Part shown: piece by piece, positions 6,911 through 13,017 of the stretch
Layout: each line of letters begins with the position of its first letter
Position numbering within the stretch: position 1 is the first letter of the stretch
Assembly (NCBI GenBank): GCA_023229525.1
Contig: JALNZC010000071.1
Coordinates: 1 to 13,017 of the forward strand
Direction: 5' to 3'
Length of the DNA stretch: 13,017 nt
Source of the DNA: Bacteroidales bacterium
GTDB lineage: Bacteria; Bacteroidota; Bacteroidia; Bacteroidales; FEN-979
Program-made: the position numbers and the translations under genes
Notes under the pieces: generated by a model
What the model was told of the DNA's origin: nothing
The model's database searches: none
Seen by the model: only the letters and a program-made list of their open reading frames with translations

Positions 6911-6942
6911 AAAAAAAGAGAGCCTTTTTCAAGGCTCTCTTT
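6911..6942 (-). terminator. Strong intrinsic terminator of the SSB-tip gene; intron insertion site
   Basis: AAAGAGAGCCTT and AAGGCTCTCTTT form a 12-bp stem with a GAAA tetraloop (6927-6930), followed by a T-run ending at 6911. It starts 15 nt after the stop codon of the gene at 6958-7308. The group II intron begins two bases past the T-run. Confidence 0.9.
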
Positions 6943-6957
6943 CTCTGGTTGGGCTGT

Positions 6958-7308
6958 TTAGAAGGGAAGTTCGTCGGGACTGCCCGGTATGTGATAATCG
7001 GTGTTGTCGGGGAAAATTGAGGCTACTGTTTTTGGCGCTGCTGTTCTTTTTGGTTTGCGGGTGTTTTTCTTGGGAGCATCTTCAACCAGGCTTGCCTGAG
7101 GTTCCGGTGTTTCAACCAACTTATTTACGTATGCTGTGTATCCGTGGCCGAGACTGTCTGGAGTCTTCAATTTCGCTACTTCAAAAGTGATGAACTCTTC
7201 ACCGTTGAATACATGAGAGAGCTTTGCAATTTCAGACAGTTTGAAACTGAATTTTACGATTGATAAATTCGCGACCTGGATGCCTTTTCCGATGTAATTT
7301 TTTTTCAA
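6958..7308 (-). CDS. Small protein with SSB-like C-terminal tip (DELPF), probably DNA-metabolism related
   Basis: About 116 residues. The N-terminal half (KNYIGKGIQVANLSIVKFSF, then EEFITFEVAKLKTP and GHGYTAYVNKL) is beta-rich by eye and resembles small conserved proteins of unknown function that I associate with Bacteroidota. The second half is a charged linker with a KKNTRKPKR basic patch. The last residues, SPDELPF, match the acidic-hydrophobic tip of single-strand DNA-binding proteins, which recruits repair and replication enzymes. A DNA-bound or repair-partner role is inferred. In this frame the start is a TTG at 7308. An ATG at 7316-7318 is out of frame by one base: if the A8 run (7298-7305) had seven A, the protein would begin MKTFEKNYIGKG. 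A sequencing error, a real frameshift or slippage are all possible. A strong terminator follows, so it is probably the last gene of its transcript. Confidence 0.75.
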   Translation of the reverse strand: MKKNYIGKGIQVANLSIVKFSFKLSEIAKLSHVFNGEEFITFEVAKLKTPDSLGHGYTAYVNKLVETPEPQASLVEDAPKKNTRKPKRTAAPKTVASIFPDNTDYHIPGSPDELPF

Positions 7309-7318
7309 AAGTTTTCAT

Positions 7319-7892
7319 GACTGAGATTTTTAGGGTTAAATTGTATGCAAGATTAATTAAACTCATGGAGGGGCACTCAAGGAGGAATTGGAATACCGGA
7401 AGGCACTGAGGATATGCCGAGAAAATCCTTGAATGCGTGTAACTGTACCCTGGAAAGAGGTAATAGCATAGCAGATAATTAATACCTGAACTCTGTCATG
7501 TGAACATGTAGAAAAACGTATTGGAAATGAACCGCCGCTGAATTAAGCGGGAAAGTCGGTGGAAACTGGAGGGCAAGGGATATGTGACAACAAATGAAGA
7601 TTATTATTTTTGTGTGGTGAAGTATTCAGAAGTTTTTAATGGATTAGCTATATCTTCCAGAAGTTACCTCAGTTAATAATGGTTTAGAAAGAGCCATTCG
7701 AAATGTCAAGGGAAACAGAAAATATCCGGAAAGTTCAATATATTTAATATCATTGAAGACTTTATCATCTTGAGATCCATCATTGACACTGACATTAAAA
7801 ATAGTAAAATGAGCTATTTTCTTCGAATATAATTTCCGAATATAAAACGATTGATATTTTAGAAAAGGTTTTTTTGATATAAAAGACAAGGT
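7319..7892. other. Gene-poor region between SSB-tip gene and peptidase gene
   Basis: About 570 bp without a convincing gene. The 7370-7600 part is purine-rich with several hairpins. The 7600-7892 part is very AT-rich; its 81-codon minus-strand open frame (7644-7889) starts with TTG and has no recognisable motif, so I do not call it. No clear terminator was found after the peptidase stop codon. Confidence 0.5.
7370..7600. other. Hairpin-rich segment, possible structured RNA or intron remnant
   Basis: On the plus strand TCAAGGA (7377-7383) pairs with TCCTTGA (7426-7432) and encloses GGCA (7402-7405)/TGCC (7415-7418). CATG/CATG (7497-7508) closes a TGAA loop. ACCG (7531-7534) and CCGCT (7535-7539) pair with AGCGG (7546-7550) and CGGT (7557-7560), leaving a GAAAGT bulge. 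The segment is rich in GAAA and GGAAA, and TGCCGAGAAAATC resembles a stretch of group II intron domain I. No domain V or intron end was found, so the nature is open. Confidence 0.3.
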
Positions 7893-10800
7893 TTACAACA
7901 CGGTTAACTTTTTAACATCTGAAATCTTTCCATTAACAGTTAGCGTATAAAAATACAATCCCGGATTCAAATCAGAAAGATTTACACTCAATTTATGAGT
8001 ACCAGTGGAAATATTGTTTTCATGAATTGTTTTGACACAACGATAGAAAATATCTGTAATGGTAATAAGGATATCCCCAGATGAGTTAACCTTATAAAAA
8101 ATATCGGTATTTTCAACCACAGGATTTGGATTGTTCTGCAATAGTTCACCATCATTTAGATTACTAATTCTTTTTAATAATTGCTTATATTTTGAATCCC
8201 CTGGTAGTAAAGAGATCAAAGAGTCACGGTAAGGAATAAATTGTCGTAAGGATTTGGGTTTGTATTGTTGTAATGCGCCAATATAGGCCGCTTTTGTTGG
8301 ACTATTCTCCATAAGCAGATATACATGAGAAAGGTCTAAAATCGCAAAAATACTATCGGCTTCCGATTCGGGATTCATTATTTTATTTTCAAACCAAGCA
8401 ATTTCATCCGGCCAATTTTCAATTTTTTCATTACATCTGTTTGCGAGATATTCTCCAGATAAGGATAAAGTGCTATCAGCGACAATTGAGTCCTTGGTTA
8501 AATAATATTGTTGCAAAGAAAGGTAATCATTATCTGCCAACTCTTCAATTTGGATCAACTCTTTCATGGCTGCTTGTGCTTGAACTGATTTCGGAAATTG
8601 ATCTATAATTGTTTTGAAGATAGATTTTGCATTGGCATAGTTGCCTGAATCATATTGGTTGATTGCCTTTGCATACAGATCAATTGGGGGATCTGTAGGA
8701 ATCGGGTCACCTGGACACCAGGTAGGAATATAATTGAAGGTAACCTGATTCCCGATTAAATCTAGGGTTGGATCGAAATTTCTACCCCAACAATTTTTCG
8801 TAACATCAAAAATCACAGGGTCTACAGGGTAATTAATGTAACGTATTAAAGGATCAGCATTTCCACCTGCGTTATTTTCATCAATTATCTGATTATACTT
8901 AAAAATAACCGGGAAACAACCTTTTTGTATATACATCTCCTCATAAGCACAATCTTTTATCTTTTGAGTAAGGCTTGTAGTGCCACTCAGAGAAGAAACA
9001 TGAGATGAATTTCCAATATATATTCCTCGTTGATTATCATGAATATTATTGTAAGTTATTGAAGCATAAGTGTTACTAAGAAATACTCCTATTGAACTAT
9101 TATAGATATGGTTATTCGAAATTGTATGGTTCCCCGAACTACCATTACCAGCATATTGTGCCAAAATAGCATTTTCATATGGCGATTCAATCAAATTGAA
9201 ATTGATTGAAAAATAATAATAACCTTCGATTCTAATACCCCCATAGTGAAATTCGCAATGCTGAACGAATGCTTGCCAGTTAGAATGATGGATCGGATCT
9301 GGATTGATAAGATTAACGGATGCTGCTGTAAATGTTGATTGTGTTATAGCTACATTTCCTGCAGTCGAGTAAACTCCATATGTATCTTCTTCGGAAGTTG
9401 CCACATGGTCAAAATTAGTATAACTAAGACTAAGGCTTGGACTTTCGTTCCAAAGATGAGCACGATGAAAAGTTGCATGATTGATTTGGGTGGGGGTGGC
9501 ATAGCTGGATAGGTACAAGCCATCAAAAACTTGATCAGCATTTCTACTTGAGAATAGCACATTTTGTCCTAAATTTATTGTTCCGTTTTCAATTCTCACA
9601 CTATTCTGACCATTACCATAAATTTCAACTCCATCGTGAATATTAAGTGAAGATCCTCCTTCGATATAAATTTTAGAATTGTTTTGAAGGTAAACTTTTG
9701 AGTTAAGGCCAAATTCTAAGTTTAAGGCATTACTATTTCCAACCGTAAGGCTACCGCCAATCAAATAGTTTCTATTTCCATCAACATTTTGAGAAGTATT
9801 CATATGTCCAATAAGTCCTGTTAACCCAACAACATTGTCTCGAAATCCCCCGTTACCGTTACCATTAGAAACAGATTCAGATGTTTGAGGGTGTTCATCA
9901 ACAGTTCCACAATTATCACAGAGGCAATGATATCCATTGGGGGAGTATGTGTCCATAGAATCTGCATAGTTGAAAGCTTCCCGCATTTGTATGATGCCGT
10001 CATTATTGCCTCCTTTTGAGGTATTGCTATCAGGATTCCAATCGGGAGGATGTATTTTAGCTGGCGGTTGAAATTTGGTTGAAAAAGGGAAACTACCTAC
10101 TGCAAACGTACTATTGGCCCATGGTTCATCAGTTGCTGGATAAAACCCTCTAATTGCCGCATTCCAATAATATACAAACTCAAAATATTTACCCCCATAA
10201 TGATCTCCTGTCATCCATTGTTCGAAATAAGATTCTTCATTATCATTGGCAGCAGTAAATACATATCTGTTTTTACAGCTTACATTTGTGAGATTCATCA
10301 AATCATTAATGAAACCACCGGAATAACACTGGGCAAATAAATAAATCATTTGACTGCAATTTATATTTGCCACATAAGATGCTAATTCATAGTCGAATAA
10401 AAATTCGTTTGAGCCAGGCAAATATATATAGGAATTCCCATTTAAAGTAGTATTACCATGATCGTCGACAAAAACAAATAATTCATCTTGTGGTCCTAAA
10501 GTAGTTTGTAAGGATGAAAATGTGTTCTGTATAGTGCTTTTATGTGCATCAAAATCTATGTCATCAAAGATTCCGTCTCCATCCAAATCATCTCCCTGTT
10601 CACAGGTATTGGGACCATTTGCATAGAGCACTAAAATATTCTCTTTTGAATATCCATAATAGTTAACTAGAGTAGAATAAACAGCAGAAACATCATTCCA
10701 AAATACACTATAATCCTGTCCACAAATGAAAACTGCATGTAAATGTGGATTTGTTTGAACCGGAGCCAATACATTATTTGGATCAGGATTAAGCGGTATT

Positions 10801-11192
10801 GATTCAATAAAAGGAATGGAAGAAATTAACGTAAAACTAATCTTCAATCCACTAGGGAAAAAATCTTTTGTTATTAAATTCACCTCGCCTGTTTCAGCAC
10901 TTATAAAAGCATAACGACAAGAATGTGCCCATCCTGCAAATGGATTATCATCAATAAAAAACACCCAATTTGAATTGAAAGGGTATGAAATTGACGTTGC
11001 ATCCCCTAACATTAAACCATTTTGACCGGATTTCGGATCATTGGCTAAATATACAATGACATGATCCAACGTGCCAGCAAGTAATTGGTTAAGCACCAAA
11101 TTCTTCGCCTGTTCTCGCGAGAATTGAGCTAAACATAATCCGGGTATTAGAATAAAAACTCCAATGATCCAAAGAATTTTAAATCTTAACAT
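7893..11192 (-). CDS. Secreted caspase/legumain-like (clan CD) cysteine peptidase with beta-helix and T9SS sorting domain
   Basis: 1099 residues from the ATG at 11192. I chose this over the in-frame start at 11222 because a perfect AGGAGG lies 5 nt upstream and the signal peptide (LRFKILWIIGVFILIPGLCLAQ) then starts at residue 1. Residues about 149-345 look like a clan CD peptidase: HAVFICG strand, catalytic H245 in FVDDHGN and C289 in LFAQCYSGGF, 44 residues apart. A D201-D215 loop with DLDGDGIFDDIDFD resembles a calcium-binding motif. Residues about 470-800 are a right-handed parallel beta-helix (repeated short turns such as NHTISNNHIYN, ITYNNIHDNQRGIY, ending KNCWG). About 835-875 looks like a TPR-type helical pair (GNYANAKSIFKTIIDQFP). 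The last 80 residues (from NPNPVVEN to KKLTVL) are a T9SS type A sorting domain. It is expected at the cell surface or outside. It follows the propeller gene by 19 nt, so the two are probably cotranscribed. Substrate unknown. Confidence 0.9.
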   Translation of the reverse strand: MLRFKILWIIGVFILIPGLCLAQFSREQAKNLVLNQLLAGTLDHVIVYLANDPKSGQNGLMLGDATSISYPFNSNWVFFIDDNPFAGWAHSCRYAFISAETGEVNLITKDFFPSGLKISFTLISSIPFIESIPLNPDPNNVLAPVQTNPHLHAVFICGQDYSVFWNDVSAVYSTLVNYYGYSKENILVLYANGPNTCEQGDDLDGDGIFDDIDFDAHKSTIQNTFSSLQTTLGPQDELFVFVDDHGNTTLNGNSYIYLPGSNEFLFDYELASYVANINCSQMIYLFAQCYSGGFINDLMNLTNVSCKNRYVFTAANDNEESYFEQWMTGDHYGGKYFEFVYYWNAAIRGFYPATDEPWANSTFAVGSFPFSTKFQPPAKIHPPDWNPDSNTSKGGNNDGIIQMREAFNYADSMDTYSPNGYHCLCDNCGTVDEHPQTSESVSNGNGNGGFRDNVVGLTGLIGHMNTSQNVDGNRNYLIGGSLTVGNSNALNLEFGLNSKVYLQNNSKIYIEGGSSLNIHDGVEIYGNGQNSVRIENGTINLGQNVLFSSRNADQVFDGLYLSSYATPTQINHATFHRAHLWNESPSLSLSYTNFDHVATSEEDTYGVYSTAGNVAITQSTFTAASVNLINPDPIHHSNWQAFVQHCEFHYGGIRIEGYYYFSINFNLIESPYENAILAQYAGNGSSGNHTISNNHIYNSSIGVFLSNTYASITYNNIHDNQRGIYIGNSSHVSSLSGTTSLTQKIKDCAYEEMYIQKGCFPVIFKYNQIIDENNAGGNADPLIRYINYPVDPVIFDVTKNCWGRNFDPTLDLIGNQVTFNYIPTWCPGDPIPTDPPIDLYAKAINQYDSGNYANAKSIFKTIIDQFPKSVQAQAAMKELIQIEELADNDYLSLQQYYLTKDSIVADSTLSLSGEYLANRCNEKIENWPDEIAWFENKIMNPESEADSIFAILDLSHVYLLMENSPTKAAYIGALQQYKPKSLRQFIPYRDSLISLLPGDSKYKQLLKRISNLNDGELLQNNPNPVVENTDIFYKVNSSGDILITITDIFYRCVKTIHENNISTGTHKLSVNLSDLNPGLYFYTLTVNGKISDVKKLTVL

Positions 11193-11197
11193 ATTTG

Positions 11198-11203
11198 CCT
11201 CCT
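11198..11203 (-). promoter_or_regulatory. Shine-Dalgarno AGGAGG deciding the peptidase start
   Basis: AGGAGG lies 5 nt before the ATG at 11190-11192. Bacteroidota genes often lack such a site, so a perfect one stands out. It falls in the short gap after the upstream gene's stop codon (11212-11214) and argues against the longer start at 11222. Confidence 0.75.
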
Positions 11204-11211
11204 TTTTCTTT

Positions 11212-12678
11212 TTAGTAAGCAACTATTTTCAATATTCTATTTCCAGTTGACTGTGTTCTTAGAATTGCAAAATAAATACCTGATTTACAAGCCTTACCAT
11301 TATGATCAATACGCTTCCAAATCACTTTATGTTTTCCTGCAGTCATTCTACTATTGAGCAAATCTGAAATTAATCTTCCAGAAATATCATATATGGTCAG
11401 ATTTACAATTTCAGTTTCTGATAATAAAATTTCAATGCACGTCTGATTAATGAATGGATTGGGAAAGATATTCGTTATCTCAAACTCACCGATGGTTTTT
11501 TTATCTGGTATCCCTAATGGATGATCAATAAAATGACCATGACCATCATTGAATTTTATATCCACATTAGCAGGTAATTTGGCGTATGATGTTCGAATCG
11601 TGACGATGTCATTATATCCATTTCCATCAAGATCGGCACAACAGCATTTTCTCCATTGTTCGCCATAGTCTGAAACAGCCACAAACGTAGAATCAGCTAA
11701 CTGAAAACCTCCCTGGTTAAAATAGATGACATGACCAGTCTTATTCATTAATTTAAAAAGTACATCTGGTAAACTGTCATTGTTAAAATCGGACAGGTAA
11801 AATTCCGAGGTTGAAAAAGGAAAAACTATTTCATCATGTTTAATGAAATTTCCGGAACCTGTGTTTTCAAATATAGTTACCGCTGTCAACCCGATAAGTG
11901 ACAGATCAGAAAAAGATACAATATCCTTTTTACCATCATGATTAAAGTCCTCGATCCATCCATTTGCCTTTTGTTCGCAAAGCAAGACTTCTTGAAGACC
12001 TGATGCAAGACTATAAAAAATTTCAACTTTTGCACCGAAAACAATAATATCGTCTCTGCTATCATTGTTAAGATCACCACAAGCCAGACCGGTTGGATTT
12101 GTATCAGTTACATACTGGTATTCAGGAGTAGAAAAATTTCCATTTCCATCATTATAAAGCACACCCCATAATTGCCCCCCATTTGATGAGACTATTAAAT
12201 CCGGATACCCATTCCCATCCACATCACCATATGTTATATCAGAGAACGTAGCAGAACTATTTAAACTGAAGTCGGTATAATTCTGGAATGTGCCATTGGA
12301 ATTATAAAACACTCTTATGTATCTTTTTATGACTCCTGAAGCAAAGTCGAGGTAAAATGTGACGATATCCGGGGAAGCATCATTGTTTACATCTATTGCA
12401 AAAATATTTTCCTGGTATCCGGCGAAAATTTTTGATGTATCAGTGATTTCTAAAATTCCATTATTAATGTTTTCCATAATTGTGATTGCCGGATTAAAGT
12501 GTTGCCAGGCTGTTCTATGACCAATAACCAGATCCTTATCTCCATTCAAATCAAGATCTGCAGCACACACTGAATAAGCCGCAATGGGTACGTTATATGC
12601 GCTGTTAATATCCATTTTAGCGAACACTGTTAACAGAAAAATACAAATCAATAAAAATGTTCTTTCTGTGATTTTCAT
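11212..12678 (-). CDS. Secreted FG-GAP/VCBS seven-bladed beta-propeller protein with T9SS sorting domain
   Basis: 488 residues. Signal peptide 1-20 (TFLLICIFLLTVFA). Seven FG-GAP/VCBS calcium-loop motifs occur at 41-49 (DLDLNGDKD), 96-104 (DVNNDASPD), 152-160 (DVDGNGYPD), 202-210 (DLNNDSRDD), 244-252 (DFNHDGKKD), 297-305 (DFNNDSLPD) and 349-357 (DLDGNGYND), each followed by hydrophobic residues (DIV-like). This number fits one complete seven-bladed propeller. Residues about 398-488 are a T9SS type A sorting domain (FPNPFINQ, YDISGRLI, AGKH, KSGIYFAIL). A run of three cysteines, C345-C347, lies just before the last motif. Such propellers usually bind proteins or glycans; no catalytic residues are seen. 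The peptidase gene begins 19 nt after its stop, suggesting an operon and possibly a shared surface role. The transposase fragment lies just upstream. Confidence 0.9.
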   Translation of the reverse strand: MKITERTFLLICIFLLTVFAKMDINSAYNVPIAAYSVCAADLDLNGDKDLVIGHRTAWQHFNPAITIMENINNGILEITDTSKIFAGYQENIFAIDVNNDASPDIVTFYLDFASGVIKRYIRVFYNSNGTFQNYTDFSLNSSATFSDITYGDVDGNGYPDLIVSSNGGQLWGVLYNDGNGNFSTPEYQYVTDTNPTGLACGDLNNDSRDDIIVFGAKVEIFYSLASGLQEVLLCEQKANGWIEDFNHDGKKDIVSFSDLSLIGLTAVTIFENTGSGNFIKHDEIVFPFSTSEFYLSDFNNDSLPDVLFKLMNKTGHVIYFNQGGFQLADSTFVAVSDYGEQWRKCCCADLDGNGYNDIVTIRTSYAKLPANVDIKFNDGHGHFIDHPLGIPDKKTIGEFEITNIFPNPFINQTCIEILLSETEIVNLTIYDISGRLISDLLNSRMTAGKHKVIWKRIDHNGKACKSGIYFAILRTQSTGNRILKIVAY

Positions 12679-12710
12679 TTTTTTATTGTCATTGATAATT
12701 CGTTATCCTG

Positions 12711-12725
12711 AATAATTTAATTATT
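12711..12725. repeat. Short perfect palindrome upstream of the propeller gene
   Basis: AATAATT-T-AATTATT is a 7+1+7 palindrome between the transposase stop (12734) and the propeller start (12678). It may mark the end of the insertion sequence or an operator. AT-rich composition makes chance plausible. Confidence 0.3.
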
Positions 12726-12733
12726 AGTGCGAA

Positions 12734-13017
12734 TCAAGGGTTAAAAATCAAATAAATAAACGCGGCGGCTAATTTGCCAAACACGTGAACAAGAAGGCCC
12801 TTAGCAGATTGCACTTTACCCGCTCTTTGAAAATCTGTTTTTTCGATCAACCAATTGAAAAATCCTTCGATGGGTTGACGAACTGTTGAAACCGCCTTTG
12901 AGAATTGATCATTCGCTGCCCGGTCATGCTGTTTCTCCCATTCTGATTGATTTTTAATGCCTTTAACTGGCGTTAGCATGACAGCATTGTGAGTTACAAA
13001 AAGACGATCAAAGAAAT
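12734..13017 (-). CDS. DDE transposase, C-terminal part (5' end outside window)
   Basis: The frame is open to the window edge: codons upstream of the ATG at 12979 continue as FFDRLFVTHNAV, so the gene starts beyond 13017 and about 94 C-terminal residues are visible. STVRQPIEGFFNWLIEKTD contains the R-x3-E arrangement around the third catalytic acidic residue of IS4/IS5-type DDE transposases. GLLVHVFGKLAAAF is a typical C-terminal helix of the same group. I cannot assign the IS family with confidence. The insertion sequence end should lie between 12734 and the propeller gene start at 12678. The visible part has no frameshift, so the element may be intact. Confidence 0.85.
   Translation of the reverse strand, partial: FFDRLFVTHNAVMLTPVKGIKNQSEWEKQHDRAANDQFSKAVSTVRQPIEGFFNWLIEKTDFQRAGKVQSAKGLLVHVFGKLAAAFIYLIFNP

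Noticed and set aside
6897..7190. 97-codon plus-strand open frame
   Set aside because: It runs antisense through the terminator and the SSB-tip gene, which has the better protein evidence.
7524..7565. Second group II intron domain V (starts GAACCGCCG)
   Set aside because: After the first bases the stem, bulge and loop do not follow the domain V pattern, and no matching 3' intron end was found.
7644..7889. 81-codon minus-strand open frame just after the peptidase stop
   Set aside because: It begins with TTG, has no motif or visible ribosome site and lies in very AT-rich DNA; it is probably a chance frame.
11193..11222. Longer N-terminus for the peptidase starting at 11222
   Set aside because: It overlaps the upstream gene's end, adds a lysine-rich stretch before the signal peptide, and bypasses the perfect AGGAGG at 11198-11203.

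Overview
The window looks like a chromosomal segment of a member of the Bacteroidota. Two genes end in type IX secretion (T9SS) C-terminal sorting domains, the histidine kinase has the periplasmic-TPR layout common in this phylum, and the DNA is AT-rich. All clear genes are on the minus strand, so transcription runs from high to low coordinates.

From the high end: 13017-12734 is the 3' part of a DDE transposase gene, cut by the window edge. It is followed by a likely two-gene unit of secreted proteins. The first (12678-11212) is a seven-repeat FG-GAP/VCBS propeller protein. The second (11192-7893) is a large caspase/legumain-like (clan CD) cysteine peptidase with a parallel beta-helix, a TPR-like segment and a T9SS tail. 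A gene-poor stretch (7892-7319) contains hairpin-rich DNA with no convincing ORF.

Next comes a small gene (7308-6958) whose protein ends in an SSB-like acidic tip, DELPF, followed by a strong intrinsic terminator. Directly after that terminator's U-tract sits an 851-nt group II intron (6909-6059). It resembles the class IIC Oceanobacillus iheyensis intron in its 5' end, domain V and 3' end. Its encoded protein has lost the reverse transcriptase and keeps only a broken maturase/thumb part. The intron ends 44 nt before the cysK start codon (O-acetylserine sulfhydrylase, 6015-5104) and has the same orientation.

Between cysK and the signalling genes, 5107-4804 holds a decayed coding remnant on the plus strand. 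A TPR histidine kinase (4656-2233) overlaps by 8 nt a REC-HTH response regulator (2240-1413), so the two form a tight two-component pair. The low end (1108 to edge) is the start of a large exported protein with an SwmB-like Ig domain followed by InlB-type repeats that contain a perfect 91-bp duplication.

How the parts work together, by inference: the kinase/regulator pair may control envelope or surface functions such as the adhesin-like gene just downstream. The propeller and peptidase are likely co-secreted by a T9SS encoded elsewhere. The intron is the clearest non-coding element and may sit in the leader of cysK. No tRNA, rRNA or CRISPR array was seen.
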